Origin: Pseudonocardia sulfidoxydans NBRC 16205
Lineage (GTDB): Bacteria; Actinomycetota; Actinomycetes; Mycobacteriales; Pseudonocardiaceae
Direction: 5' to 3'
Assembly: GCF_007989085.1 (NCBI RefSeq)
Contig: NZ_BJVJ01000017.1
Location: 28,522 to 92,521 of the forward strand
Length of the DNA: 64,000 bases
The translations under genes were made by a program, and so were the position numbers. This document shows, piece by piece, positions 30,653-39,846 of this stretch (positions within the stretch are counted from its first letter, which is position 1; each line of letters starts with the position of its first letter). The notes beneath the pieces were generated by a model, which saw only the letters and a list, made by a program, of their open reading frames with translations, was not told the DNA's origin and did not search any database.

Positions 30653-31585
30653 TCAGGAACGGACGAGCCGGTCGTCGTGGTCGACGGCGCGCGCCTGTTC
30701 GCGGCGGCGCAGCGCGTCGGGGTGGTGACGGGCCAGCGCGAGGACGCCGACCGCGGCGACGACCGCGCAGCCGGCCATGGCCAGTGCGGTGGGCAGCCCG
30801 GTCGCGGCCCCCTCACCGAGCAGGGCGATGCCCAGCCCGACGGCGACGACGGGGTCGACGACGGTGAGCGTCGCGACGACCAGTTCGGCCGGGCCGGCGG
30901 CGAACGCCTGCTGGACCAGCCAGCCACCGGCCAGCAGCGCGACGGCGATCGCGCCGGCCAGGCCCGCGACGTCGAGCACCGCAGCGCCGGCGGCGACGCG
31001 TTCAGCGAGCGCCCGCACCAGGGCCGACACCAGCCCGAACGCGGTCGCGCCCCCGGCGGCGCAGGCCAGGCAGCGCACGATCGGCGAGCCCGCCCGGGCG
31101 GCGACGGCGGCCAGCCCGAGGACGACGATGCCGACCCCGGCACCCGCGATCGCGAGCATCGTCGGGTCGGCGGCACCGGAGACGGCGCTGCCCGCGGCGA
31201 GGGCGACGAACCCGGCGACGCCACCGACGGCCAGCCCCACCGCGGCACCGACGGCAGCGGACGGCCGGGTCCCGGTCGCGCGGGCGGCGAGCAGTACCGC
31301 GATCGGGACGGCGAGCACCCCGACGGGCTGGATCACCGACACGGGCGCGACGACGAGCGCGAGCGCGTGCAGGGTCGCGCCGGCACCGGCCAGGCCGAGG
31401 CCGAGGAGCCAGCCGGGGCAGCGCAGCAGGGCAGCGAAACCCTCGGCCCCGAGCCGCGCGGCGCCGGTGCTGCGGGCCGACGGTCCGGGAACGACCTCGG
31501 CGGCCACGGCGCGGTGCTGCAGGATGCCGCCCACCGCGAAGCACACCGCCGCGACGACCGCGGCGACGACGGCGAGCGCGGTCAC
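30653..31585 (-). CDS. DMT-superfamily (EamA-like) membrane transporter
   Basis: A 310-residue integral membrane protein with about ten hydrophobic helices, opening with VTALAVVAAVVAAVCFAVGGILQHRAV and containing VAPVSVIQPVGVLAVPIAVLLAARATG and later the matching repeat VVATLTVVDPVVAVGLGIALLGEG. These two halves fit the duplicated drug/metabolite-transporter fold; the HRAV and QPVG features match the actinobacterial DMT/NIPA-like subgroup. Substrate unknown. GTG 31585 overlaps the stop of the DUF998 gene, so both are co-expressed. Confidence 0.82.
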   Translation of the reverse strand: MTALAVVAAVVAAVCFAVGGILQHRAVAAEVVPGPSARSTGAARLGAEGFAALLRCPGWLLGLGLAGAGATLHALALVVAPVSVIQPVGVLAVPIAVLLAARATGTRPSAAVGAAVGLAVGGVAGFVALAAGSAVSGAADPTMLAIAGAGVGIVVLGLAAVAARAGSPIVRCLACAAGGATAFGLVSALVRALAERVAAGAAVLDVAGLAGAIAVALLAGGWLVQQAFAAGPAELVVATLTVVDPVVAVGLGIALLGEGAATGLPTALAMAGCAVVAAVGVLALARHHPDALRRREQARAVDHDDRLVRS

Positions 31586-32304
31586 CGGGCCACCTCCGCG
31601 GCGGCAGGCGCCGCGTCGACTTGCGCCCCTACGGGCGACGTGACGACCTGCGACGGAACGGGCGCCACGACGGCGCGGCGCACGGCGTGCGCGGTCACCG
31701 GCAGCAGGACGATCACCAGCCCGTACAGAACACGCTCCACCAACCCGAGCAGGGGAGATCCGGGTGAACCCAGCACGACGATCGGGACATGACTGAGCAG
31801 GAAGGCCGCGTCCAGGCCGGCGGTGGCGACGGTCAGCCGGACCAGCAGCACCGGACGTGCCCCCCTGGCGACGAGCCCGCGGGCCACCACCATCGCGATG
31901 ACCGGGGCCAGGCCCAGCACGAGTGCGCCGCCCCACCGGTGCACGATCGCGGAGATGTCGGCGGGTGCGCCGCCGACGTTCGTCGGGAACGCGGCGACCA
32001 GGCCGAGCCCGATCACCCACACCGCGGTCAGCGCGGCGAGGACGGGTGCGCCCGGCAGCCGGGTCCGCCACGCCGCGACGGCGACGAACAGTCCCGCCGC
32101 GGCCAGCGCGGCCGACGACACCGCCAGCAGCGCGTACCCCTCCGGCACCGCGACGTAGTCGCTGACGGTGTGCGCCAACGGATCCACCAGGCCGGCGCCG
32201 AGTGCGTGCAGCACCAGCACGGGCAGGACGGCGACGACCGCCGCGGCCGTCACCCCGGCCGTGAGCGCTCCCGGACCTGCCTTCTCGTCCCCCCGGTTCC
32301 CCAT
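31582..32304 (-). CDS. DUF998 family membrane protein
   Basis: A 240-residue protein with six or seven hydrophobic helices. The region LVDPLAHTVSDYVAVPEGYALLAVSSAALAAAGLF and the later HRWGGALVLGLAPVIAM match the DUF998 family, whose function is unknown. The C-terminal 35 residues are a soluble Val/Ala/Pro tail. ATG 32304 (MGNRGDEK) is the likeliest start; the frame continues open to 32382 but that part is Arg-rich and unlike the family. It is coupled to the following DMT transporter. Confidence 0.75.
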   Translation of the reverse strand: MGNRGDEKAGPGALTAGVTAAAVVAVLPVLVLHALGAGLVDPLAHTVSDYVAVPEGYALLAVSSAALAAAGLFVAVAAWRTRLPGAPVLAALTAVWVIGLGLVAAFPTNVGGAPADISAIVHRWGGALVLGLAPVIAMVVARGLVARGARPVLLVRLTVATAGLDAAFLLSHVPIVVLGSPGSPLLGLVERVLYGLVIVLLPVTAHAVRRAVVAPVPSQVVTSPVGAQVDAAPAAAEVAR

Positions 32305-32400
32305 GCCGGCGACGTTTCCAGCGCGGCGCCCACTACGACATCCGGGCGACCACCGAGTCCGGCTCCGGAAAACCCCCCACACCGACTGGGGGGTGGCCGG

Positions 32401-33090
32401 TCAGCCGGTCGGGGCCGGGGGGACCACGCCGTCGTCGGGCAGGGGGTCGACGCGGTCGGTCTGTTCGGGCAGCAGCGGGGCCAGCGCGAGGTCGGTGAGC
32501 ACCGCACCGGCCGGGGCCGCCTGCACCCCACGGACGCCGGCGCGGGCGGTGATCGTCTCGAGCCCGGCCCGGTCGGTCCGGACGACGACGGCCACCACGC
32601 AGGCACAGTCGGCGTTGCCGAGGGCGGCCTGCTCGGCGGCGGCGACCGCGCCGGGGCGCCCCGTCCGGCGCGACGCGTCGGCCTGCGCGGCGAGCTGCGC
32701 CCGCTGCCGGGACACGTCGACGGCCGTCCCCACCGCGACGCCGGCGTCGAGGGTCTCGAAGCGCAGCGCCGTCTGGACCCGCGGGATGGGGACCCGCCAC
32801 ACGACCTGCAGGATCGCGGCGTCACCCGCGAGCGCGACGGCCTGGTCGCCGGTGACCGCGGTGTGGAGCTGGACGAGCGCGGGCACGGCGACACCGGGTT
32901 CGGGCAGCGTCGCGGGCAGCGAGGCGAGGTAGTCGGCGACGGCGGCGCCCGGGTCCGGCCCGAGCCGCACCGAGCCCGTCACCGAGGGCGGCGGCCCGCC
33001 CGACCCCGGGCGGCTCCCCGCGTACCAGGCGACCCCGAGCAGCACGACGAGGCACACCCCGAACAGGGCGAGCCGACGCCGACCGGTCAC
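32401..33090 (-). CDS. Membrane-anchored protein, unknown function
   Basis: A 229-residue protein with one N-terminal membrane helix (RRLALFGVCLVVLLGVAWYAG) and an extracytoplasmic domain: DPGAAVADYLASLPATLPEPGV, LHTAVTGDQAVALAGDAAILQVVWRVPIP, ERQAR-like charged helices and NADCACVVAVVVRTDRAGLE with a CxC. The tail is acidic and proline-rich. I do not recognise a family. Start GTG 33090 is supported by GAGGG five bases upstream and lies eight bases after the pseudouridine synthase, so it is likely co-transcribed with it. Confidence 0.65.
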   Translation of the reverse strand: MTGRRRLALFGVCLVVLLGVAWYAGSRPGSGGPPPSVTGSVRLGPDPGAAVADYLASLPATLPEPGVAVPALVQLHTAVTGDQAVALAGDAAILQVVWRVPIPRVQTALRFETLDAGVAVGTAVDVSRQRAQLAAQADASRRTGRPGAVAAAEQAALGNADCACVVAVVVRTDRAGLETITARAGVRGVQAAPAGAVLTDLALAPLLPEQTDRVDPLPDDGVVPPAPTG

Positions 33091-33098
33091 CTCGACCC

Positions 33099-34034
33099 TC
33101 AGTCCTGCAACAGTTCCAGCGCCCGCGACAGGTCGGCCGGGTAGGGGCTCGTGAAGTCGACGCGACGGCCGTCGGCGGGGTGGGCGAAGCCGAGCTCGTG
33201 GGCGTGCAGCCACTGCCGGTCCAGGCGCACCCGCTTGGCGAGCGTCGGGTCGGCGCCGTAGGTCACGTCGCCCACGCAGGGGTGGCGCATCGCGGAGAAG
33301 TGCACCCGGATCTGGTGGGTGCGGCCGGTCTCGAGCCGGATGTCGAGCAGCGACGCCGCGCGGAACGCCTCGATCGTGTCGTAGTGGGTGACGCTGGGCC
33401 GCCCGCCCTCGACGACGGCGAACCGCCAGTCGTGGCGCGGGTGACGGTCGATGGGGGCGTCGATGGTGCCGCGGCTCGGGTCGGGGTGGCCCTGCACGAC
33501 GGCGTGGTAGCGCTTGTCGACGGTGCGTTCCTTGAAGGCGCGCTTGAGCTCCGAGTACGCCGACTCCGACTTGGCGACGACCATGACCCCGGTCGTACCG
33601 GCGTCGAGCCGGTGCACGATGCCCTGCCGCTCGGCGGCACCCGACGTCGCGACCTGGACGCCGAGCGCGGTCAGCCCACCCACGACCGTCGGGCCCGTCC
33701 AGCCCGGGCTGGGGTGCGCGGCGACGCCGACGGGCTTGTCGACGACGACGATGTCGTCGTCCTCGTAGAGGATCCCGAGCCCCGCGACGACCTCGACGGG
33801 GCCGCTGATGGCTTCCGAGGCGTCGCGTTCGGGATCGGGCAGCTCGATCTCGAGCCAGCCGCCCGCGACGAGCCGGTCGGACTTGCCGGCGACGGCGCCG
33901 TCGACGGCGACGCGGCCGTCCTCGGCGAGCGTCGCGACGACGGTGCGCGAGAGCCCGAGCAGGCGGGCGAGCCCGGCGTCGACACGCATGCCGTCGAGGC
34001 CGTCGGGAACCGGGAGGCTGCGCAGCTCACCCAC
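33099..34034 (-). CDS. RluA-family pseudouridine synthase
   Basis: A 311-residue enzyme with an N-terminal S4 RNA-binding domain (about 14-65, [30 protein letters not shown]) and an RluA catalytic domain. The catalytic aspartate is D144 in [35 protein letters not shown] and [27 protein letters not shown] are also diagnostic. The S4-RluA layout is that of RluD, which modifies 23S rRNA helix 69. In many actinobacteria lspA lies just upstream; here that position holds unrelated genes. Starts at GTG 34034. Confidence 0.93.
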   Translation of the reverse strand: MGELRSLPVPDGLDGMRVDAGLARLLGLSRTVVATLAEDGRVAVDGAVAGKSDRLVAGGWLEIELPDPERDASEAISGPVEVVAGLGILYEDDDIVVVDKPVGVAAHPSPGWTGPTVVGGLTALGVQVATSGAAERQGIVHRLDAGTTGVMVVAKSESAYSELKRAFKERTVDKRYHAVVQGHPDPSRGTIDAPIDRHPRHDWRFAVVEGGRPSVTHYDTIEAFRAASLLDIRLETGRTHQIRVHFSAMRHPCVGDVTYGADPTLAKRVRLDRQWLHAHELGFAHPADGRRVDFTSPYPADLSRALELLQD

Positions 34035-34156
34035 GGGCGGCGACCTGGTCGGGGGTGTTCACCCGGCCATTATCTCCGGGCCACCAGGGAGCCCTGTCGC
34101 CCGCCTGCCCGCACCCGCCGGGCCCGGACCGCCGGATCGCGACCGCCAGACGGGTC

Positions 34157-34196
34157 GTGAGTGGCGATAGTCGCTATAGCGACTATCGCCACTCAC
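34157..34196. repeat. 40-bp palindrome family, copy 3
   Basis: A perfect palindrome: arm GTGAGTGGCGATAGTCGC, centre TATA. The TGA stop of the antiporter gene (34193-34195, minus strand) lies inside its right arm, preceded on that strand by CCCT. It separates the antiporter from the pseudouridine synthase operon and is identical to copy 5. Confidence 0.95.
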
Positions 34197-35698
34197 AGGG
34201 CACGCGGCTCGTCGGTGCCGGACTCGCGGGTGATCGCGAGCCAGCGGGCGAACCGGCCGCCCCTGTCGACGGCCCGGATCCGGTCCTCGGTGGCCCGCCG
34301 CGCCTCGGCCGTGGTGACGACGAGCAGCTGGTCGTGCTCGCGCAGCCGCGTCTCCAGGTCGGGTGTGAACGCCTTCCCGTCGCGGACGACGAGGCTGACC
34401 GTCGCCCCTTTCGGCAGCCGCAGCTCCCGCAGGTAGACCCCGCGCAGCTTCGACCCGACGGGCACGTGTACCTGCAGCAGGTCGGCGCCGAGCTCGTCGA
34501 GCGGCGCGGCGTCGACCTCGACCTCGGTCATCTCGGTCGCCTCCGCGACCCGGAGCCTCGCCGCCACCCACGGCAGGGTCGTGCCCTGCAGCAGCGTCAG
34601 CACGACGACGAGCACGAACACGACGTCGACCAGCTGCGACCCGGTCGGAGCGCCCTCGACGAGGGTGATCAGGGCCAGCACGATGGGGACGGCACCGCGC
34701 AGCCCCGACCACGACAGGAACGCCTGTTCCCGCCAGGGGACCCGGAACGGCAGTGCCGCGGCGACGACCGACAGCGGCCGCGCGAGGACGAGCAGGACGG
34801 CGCCGGAGATCAGCGCCGGGATGACGGCGTCGCTGAGCCGCAGCGGCGACACGTAGAGCCCGAGCAGCACGAACAGGCCGATCTGGGCCAGCCAGCCGGT
34901 GCCCTCGGCGAACGACAGCACGCCGCCGCGGTGGGGCAGCCGTGAGTTGCCGAGCACGAGTGCGCAGACGTACGTCGCGAGCAGGCCCGACGCGTGCGCG
35001 AACTGCCCGCCCGCGAAGGCGAGGACGCAGACCGACATCGTCGCGAGCGGGTAGAGGCCCGTCGACGGCAGCGCGGCACGGCGCAGCGCCCACGCCCCGG
35101 CGAGGCCGAGGGCCGCGCCGATGACCCCGCCGGCGGCCAGCTCGTAGACGACGATCGCCGGGGTCCACCAGTGGAACGGGTCGCCCGAGGCGAGCAGCAC
35201 GACGGCGAGGACGACGGGGGCGTCGTTGAAGCCGGACTCCAGCTCCAGCGCACCGGCGAGACGCCGCGAGACGCCGACGTTGCGCAGCACGCTGAAGACC
35301 GCAGCCGCGTCGGTGGAGGACAGCACCGCACCCCACAGGAACGCGACCCGCCAGTCCAGGCCCAGGATCAGGTGCAGACAGACACCGACGACGCCGATGC
35401 TCACCACGACCGACACCGTCGACAGCGCGATGCCCACCCCGAGCGAGGGGCGCACCACGTCCCACCGGGTGGTCAGCCCACCTTCGACGAGGATCAGCAC
35501 GAGCGCGGCGATGCCGAGGTTCTCGGTGAGCAACGCGTCGGAGAACTGCAGGCCGAGGACCGACTCGCCGAGGACGACCCCGATCCCCAGGTAGAGCAGC
35601 AACGAGGGGAGCCCGAGGCGCACGGACACGCGAACCGCCAGTACTCCGATCAGGACCACCGCGGCGACGACGCCGAGCAGCACCTCCAGACCCGCCAT
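34193..35698 (-). CDS. CPA1-family K+/H+ (or Na+/H+) antiporter with RCK_C domain
   Basis: A 501-residue protein. Residues 1-385 form 12-13 membrane helices of the monovalent cation:proton antiporter fold; ESGFNDAPVVLAVVLL holds the conserved acidic ion-binding pair region and WSGLRGAVPIVLAL the conserved arginine helix. Residues of about 400-485 form a TrkA-C/RCK_C domain (LQVHVPVGSKLRGVYLRELRLPKGATVSLVVRDGK). This is the layout of CvrA/NhaP2 potassium/proton antiporters. ATG 35698 has GGAGGG five bases upstream and beats GTG 35704. A TAGAGT -10-like box is at 35717-35722. The stop codon lies in palindrome copy 3. Confidence 0.92.
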   Translation of the reverse strand: MAGLEVLLGVVAAVVLIGVLAVRVSVRLGLPSLLLYLGIGVVLGESVLGLQFSDALLTENLGIAALVLILVEGGLTTRWDVVRPSLGVGIALSTVSVVVSIGVVGVCLHLILGLDWRVAFLWGAVLSSTDAAAVFSVLRNVGVSRRLAGALELESGFNDAPVVLAVVLLASGDPFHWWTPAIVVYELAAGGVIGAALGLAGAWALRRAALPSTGLYPLATMSVCVLAFAGGQFAHASGLLATYVCALVLGNSRLPHRGGVLSFAEGTGWLAQIGLFVLLGLYVSPLRLSDAVIPALISGAVLLVLARPLSVVAAALPFRVPWREQAFLSWSGLRGAVPIVLALITLVEGAPTGSQLVDVVFVLVVVLTLLQGTTLPWVAARLRVAEATEMTEVEVDAAPLDELGADLLQVHVPVGSKLRGVYLRELRLPKGATVSLVVRDGKAFTPDLETRLREHDQLLVVTTAEARRATEDRIRAVDRGGRFARWLAITRESGTDEPRAL

Positions 35699-35776
35699 GC
35701 GCACCCTCCGGCGATCACTCTATTCGGCGCCGGATTCGTCCTTTCCGGCGACCGATCCGGTGCGGGCGACGAGGTT

Positions 35777-36949
35777 TCAGGCGGCGGCGACGCCGGGTGA
35801 GGCGGGCGTCGGTCGGCGGTGGCCGAAGCGGCCGAACAGCCAGATCACCGGCAGCGTGCAGGCCAGTGACACCGCGATGTAGAGCGGGCGTTGCAGCCAC
35901 CATGCGAGGTCGGGGACCTGTTTCTCGCCGATCTCGCCGCTCCAGGCGTAGATGAGCCCGCGCCCGATGGCCATGCCGGTGGTGTGGAACAGGAACACGG
36001 GCATGGCGAAGCGGTTGACGATCTCGACGATGCGCCGCGGCCGTGGCCGGTCGAGCCAGCGTTCGACGGTCGGGCGGCTCATCTCGGCCACCCCGATCTG
36101 GAAGACGAGCAGCGCGACGATGCACAGCGTGGGCGGCGCCATGTTCGACGTCTCCCCCGGCACCCCGACCATCGAGCCCGGGTAGAGCCCCGAGAACACG
36201 AGCCCCACGAGCCCGAACAGCCCGGCCCACATCAGGGCGGCGTCGAACTGGCGCGGTGCGCGCACGACCTGCTCGTAGGAGAACCCGGCCTGGAACGCCA
36301 GCCCCCACACGAAGACCATGTTGACGTAGGCGAGCTCGTCCATGCCGGCGCGGAACCGCAGGATGTCGACGACGACCACGAGCCCCGCGAACCACACCAG
36401 CGGCACCGCGCCGAAGTGGGTGCGCAGCCACAGCCACAACGGCATCAGCGCGATCAGCCCGAGGTAGACGGCGATGAACCACAGAGGGCTGATCACCAGC
36501 AGCACGGCCCGGCCGACCCAGGCGATGTCGAACACCGCGCCGAACGCCGCACCCAGCCCGATCCACACGACGGCCAGCACCAGCGCCGGGATCGACAGCC
36601 GGCGGATGTTGCGCCACACGAAGCGGCCGAGATGCTCGCCACGTTCCCGGGCCCGTTCCCACGCCTTGAGGTGGACGTAGCCGCCGACGTAGAAGAACAG
36701 CGGCAGCACCTGGAACAGCCAGGTGAGCGCCCACAGCCCCGTCGTGAAGCCGAGCGGGCTCGTCGCGCCGGGACCGGTCGGGCCCCACACGAGAATCGTG
36801 AACGCCCAGTGCCACAGCACGACCACGAGGATCGAGAAGGCGCGCAGGAAGTCGACGTAGCGGTCGCGGGCCACCGGGGCACCCGCCGTTGCGCGCGCGC
36901 GTTCCTGCCCCTGGCCGGCGGTTGCGCCGGCCGGGTCGACGTCGGTCAT
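35777..36949 (-). CDS. Acyltransferase-3 family membrane protein
   Basis: A 390-residue membrane protein with about ten helices after a short polar head. The opening RDRYVDFLRAFSILVVVLWHWAF carries the conserved arginine-x10-histidine pattern of acyltransferase-3 (OafA-like) proteins, followed by FFYVGGYVHLKAW, a common actinobacterial variant, and PVFLFHTTGM. Such proteins transfer acyl groups to surface sugars or other acceptors at the outer face of the membrane. The acceptor cannot be told. Start ATG 36949 follows a G-rich stretch (GGGGGGAC). Divergent from the CPBP gene. Confidence 0.88.
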   Translation of the reverse strand: MTDVDPAGATAGQGQERARATAGAPVARDRYVDFLRAFSILVVVLWHWAFTILVWGPTGPGATSPLGFTTGLWALTWLFQVLPLFFYVGGYVHLKAWERARERGEHLGRFVWRNIRRLSIPALVLAVVWIGLGAAFGAVFDIAWVGRAVLLVISPLWFIAVYLGLIALMPLWLWLRTHFGAVPLVWFAGLVVVVDILRFRAGMDELAYVNMVFVWGLAFQAGFSYEQVVRAPRQFDAALMWAGLFGLVGLVFSGLYPGSMVGVPGETSNMAPPTLCIVALLVFQIGVAEMSRPTVERWLDRPRPRRIVEIVNRFAMPVFLFHTTGMAIGRGLIYAWSGEIGEKQVPDLAWWLQRPLYIAVSLACTLPVIWLFGRFGHRRPTPASPGVAAA

Positions 36950-37020
36950 CGTGGAAGTCCCCCCGTGCGCGCTCGGGTACCGTCGACTCCGATGGCCCCC
37001 ACCACGGCGGGACGGTCGTG

Positions 37021-37755
37021 ATGGCGACGGCCCTGCGGACACCCCCGGAGCGCACCCGCCTCGCCGGGCGCACGCTGCGGCGACGGCTGGGCCTGTTCTC
37101 GGTGATCGCGATCCTGGCAGCGTCGAACGTCGTCAGCAACCGGCTGTGGCCCGAGGCCTACATCCCGTGGAACGTCGCTGTCGCGGTGCTGCTCGTGGCG
37201 GTGGCCCGCGGGTGCGGCGTGACCTGGGCGGATCTCGGGCTGTCGCGGGAGAAGCTGCGCCGCGGGCTCGGGATCGGTGCGGTCGCGCTCGCCGGCGTCG
37301 CCGCGTTGTACCTGATCGGGCTCGCGATCCCGGCCACCCGCGAGGCGTTCGACGACTCCCGCGCCGCCGGGACGCTCGGCGCCGCGCTGTTCGCCGCGCT
37401 CGTGCGGATCCCGCTCGGGACGGCGCTGCTGGAGGAGACCGCGTTCCGCGGGGTGCTGCCCGCGCTGGTCGGCGGGTCGTGGTGGCGCCGGACGCTGGTG
37501 TCGTCGGGGCTGTTCGGGCTCTGGCACGTGCTGCCCTCGATGGGGATGGCCAGTGCCAACGCGGCGGTCGCGTCGTCGGTGGGCGGGTGGGGCACGGTCG
37601 CGACGTCGGCGCTCGCGGTGGTCGCGACGTGCGCCGCGGGTGTGCTGCTGTGCGTGTGGCGACGCTGGGGCGGTCACCTCGTGACGCCCTTCCTCGCGCA
37701 CGTCGCCACCAACTCCCTGGGCGTGCTGATCGCCTGGTGGGTCGTCACACACTGA
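37021..37755 (+). CDS. CPBP-family intramembrane metalloprotease
   Basis: A 244-residue protein with seven or eight helices carrying all CPBP/Abi motifs: EETAFRGVL (motif 1, EExxxR), FGLWHVLP (motif 2, FxxxH) and FLAHVATNSLG (motif 3, HxxxN). Members are glutamate/histidine intramembrane proteases related to Rce1, often involved in bacteriocin immunity or peptide processing. ATG 37021 is chosen over GTG 37018. The TGA stop is followed by CCCT and palindrome copy 4. Confidence 0.9.
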   Translation: MATALRTPPERTRLAGRTLRRRLGLFSVIAILAASNVVSNRLWPEAYIPWNVAVAVLLVAVARGCGVTWADLGLSREKLRRGLGIGAVALAGVAALYLIGLAIPATREAFDDSRAAGTLGAALFAALVRIPLGTALLEETAFRGVLPALVGGSWWRRTLVSSGLFGLWHVLPSMGMASANAAVASSVGGWGTVATSALAVVATCAAGVLLCVWRRWGGHLVTPFLAHVATNSLGVLIAWWVVTH

Positions 37756-37759
37756 CCCT

Positions 37760-37799
37760 GTGAGTGGCAATAGTCGCTATCGCGACTATTGCCACTCAC
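37760..37799. repeat. 40-bp palindrome family, copy 4
   Basis: Arm GTGAGTGGCAATAGTCGC, loop TATC, complementary arm. It follows the CPBP stop TGA by four bases (CCCT) and precedes the two-component operon by 92 bases. It differs from copy 3 at one stem pair (G-C to A-T) and in the loop. Confidence 0.95.
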
Positions 37800-37879
37800 G
37801 AGGCTTGACGTGCGACCGGGGGCTGTCCCCCCGTCCGGATCGGGAACCGTCCGGATGGTGCCCCGTACGCCACGGTCCC

Positions 37880-37885
37880 TAGGTT
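37880..37885 (+). promoter_or_regulatory. -10 box of the sensor kinase operon (leaderless)
   Basis: TAGGTT (TANNNT) ends six bases before ATG 37892. No ribosome site fits in the gap. Confidence 0.5.
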
Positions 37886-37891
37886 CGTCCC

Positions 37892-39187
37892 ATGTCCACG
37901 GCTGTCTCTCCCCCCGCGGTCGGCAGGCCCTCCCCGGCCGACCCGCTGCGCGCGTGGGCCTCCCCGACCACCTGGCTCGGGGCGGCGCACCTGCTGCTCG
38001 ACGTCTTCTTCGGATTCGCGACGGCCTTCCTCGTGCTGTTCGGGGTGTTCTGGTCGGTCGTGCTGCTGCCGTTCGCGCTGCTCGGGGTGCCGGTGTGGAT
38101 GCTCACCGCCTGGGTCAGCACCGGTCTCGGCGCGATCGAACGGACCCGCTACCGGCTGCTGCTCGGCGTCGACATCGAGGCGCAGCCGATGCCGCCCACG
38201 CAACGTCATCCGCTGCGGTACGCGGGCGCGCTGCTGCGTGACCCCGGGGTGCAGCGGCGCATGGTCCACCAGGTGCTCGCCGCACCGCTCGGCGCGCTCA
38301 CCTCGGGCATCGTCTATGGGCTGCTCGCGTTCGGGGCGACGTTGCTGCTGATGCCCGTCGCCGTGCTGATCGCCGGCAACGAGAGCGCCCACCTCTTCTC
38401 GATCTCGCTCGCCTCCGGAACCACCCGCGGGCTGCTCGCCGGGGTCGGGCTCGTGCTGCTGCTGGTCACGCCCGCCGTGGTGCGGGGCCTGGTAACGGCG
38501 GACGTCGCCGTCGCCCGCGCCCTGCTCGGTCCCGTCCCCGGGGCACTCGCCGCCCGCGTCGGCGAGCTGGAGCGCAGCCGGGCGCGCGTCGTCGACTCGG
38601 TGGAGGTCGAGCGCCGCCGCATCGAACGCGACCTGCACGACGGCACCCAGCAGAGCCTCGTGTCGCTGGCGATGACGCTGGGCCGGGCCAAGGCCCGCTA
38701 CCGCACCGAGCCCGACGCCATCGGCGGCCTGCTCGACGACGCCCACCGCCAGGCCAAGGACGCCGTCGTCGAGCTGCGCGGACTGATCCGCGGGCTGCAC
38801 CCGCCGGTGCTGTCCGACCGCGGTCTCGACGCCGCCCTGCCCGCGCTGGCCGCCCGCTGCCCGGTGCCCGTCGAGCTCACCGTCGACGTGCCCGTCCGCC
38901 CGCCGCTCGCCGTCGAGTCCATCGGCTACTTCGTCGTCTCCGAGGCGCTGACCAACGTCGCCAAGCACTCCGGCGCCGCCCACGCGAGCGTCACCGTCAC
39001 CGAGTCCGACCGGACACTGTGGATCACGATCAGCGACGACGGCCGCGGCGGCGCCGACGAGGCGTACGGGACCGGGCTGCGGGGGCTGGCCGACAGGGTG
39101 TCCGGTGTGGACGGCCAGCTGTCGGTCGACTCCCCCGCGGGCGGCCCGACCGTGCTGACGGTGGAGCTGCCGTGCCGGCTCACGTGA
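37892..39187 (+). CDS. NarL-type sensor histidine kinase
   Basis: A 431-residue kinase. Residues of about 25-210 are a membrane sensor region with four helices and the short-loop pattern of the actinobacterial 'putative sensor' domain. The HisKA_3 dimerisation box ERRRIERDLHDGTQQSLVSLA has the phospho-acceptor H249; the HATPase domain follows with SEALTNVAKHSGA (N box), ISDDGRGGA and GTGLRGLADRV. It overlaps the response regulator gene by four bases (GTGA). With the downstream DUF4097 protein this resembles envelope-stress systems of the LiaRS/VraSR type, by analogy. Confidence 0.94.
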   Translation: MSTAVSPPAVGRPSPADPLRAWASPTTWLGAAHLLLDVFFGFATAFLVLFGVFWSVVLLPFALLGVPVWMLTAWVSTGLGAIERTRYRLLLGVDIEAQPMPPTQRHPLRYAGALLRDPGVQRRMVHQVLAAPLGALTSGIVYGLLAFGATLLLMPVAVLIAGNESAHLFSISLASGTTRGLLAGVGLVLLLVTPAVVRGLVTADVAVARALLGPVPGALAARVGELERSRARVVDSVEVERRRIERDLHDGTQQSLVSLAMTLGRAKARYRTEPDAIGGLLDDAHRQAKDAVVELRGLIRGLHPPVLSDRGLDAALPALAARCPVPVELTVDVPVRPPLAVESIGYFVVSEALTNVAKHSGAAHASVTVTESDRTLWITISDDGRGGADEAYGTGLRGLADRVSGVDGQLSVDSPAGGPTVLTVELPCRLT

Positions 39188-39846
39188 GCGCACCCGCCGC
39201 GCCCCGGGTCGTCCTCGCCGAGGACTCCGTGCTGCTGCGTGAAGGCCTGGAACGGCTGCTCGCCGAAGCCGGGTTCGACGTCGTCGCCGCCGTCGGCGAC
39301 GCGGAGTCGTTGCTGCGCAAGGTCGGCGACGACCAGCCCGACATCGTGGTCGCCGACGTCCGGATGCCGCCCACCCACTCCGACGAGGGCCTGCGCGCCG
39401 CACTGGTCATCCGCACCCGCTGGCCGTCGGTGGCGGTGCTGGTGCTGTCGCAGTACGTCGAGGAGCGCTATGCCACCGACCTGCTCGCCGGCGACACCCG
39501 CGGGGTGGGCTACCTGCTCAAGGACCGCGTCGCCGACGTCGAGAGCTTCGTCGAGGCCCTGCACCGCGTCCGGGCGGGCGGCACCGCGCTCGACCCCGAC
39601 GTCGTCTCCCAGATCCTCACCCGCTCCCGGCGGACCGCGCCGCTGGCCGAGCTCACCCCGCGCGAACGCGACGTCCTGACCCTCATGGCCGAAGGACGTT
39701 CCAACAGCGGCATCGCCGAGGCCCTGGTGGTGTCCGACGGGGCCGTCGAGAAGCACGTCAGCGGCATCTTCGCGAAGTTCGCGCTGCCCGCCGCCCCGAC
39801 CGACCACCGCCGCGTCCTCGCGGTGCTGCGCTACCTGGAGGGCTGA
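39184..39846 (+). CDS. NarL/LuxR-type response regulator
   Basis: A 220-residue regulator. Receiver domain with acidic pocket (AEDSVLL), phospho-acceptor D58 (VADVRMPP) and K in GYLLKDRVADV; LuxR-type helix-turn-helix at about 150-215 (LTPRERDVLTLMAEGRSNSGIAEALVVSDGAVEKHVSGIFAKF). GTG 39184 overlaps the kinase stop, and its own stop shares one base with the next ATG (TGATG), so three genes are co-translated. Confidence 0.95.
   Translation: MSAPAAPRVVLAEDSVLLREGLERLLAEAGFDVVAAVGDAESLLRKVGDDQPDIVVADVRMPPTHSDEGLRAALVIRTRWPSVAVLVLSQYVEERYATDLLAGDTRGVGYLLKDRVADVESFVEALHRVRAGGTALDPDVVSQILTRSRRTAPLAELTPRERDVLTLMAEGRSNSGIAEALVVSDGAVEKHVSGIFAKFALPAAPTDHRRVLAVLRYLEG

Noticed and set aside
34161..34436. 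Short frames starting [12 protein letters not shown], also at 42452 and in the FetB-like upstream frame
   Set aside because: These residues are just translations of the 40-bp palindrome; the rest shows no family resemblance and overlaps established genes.
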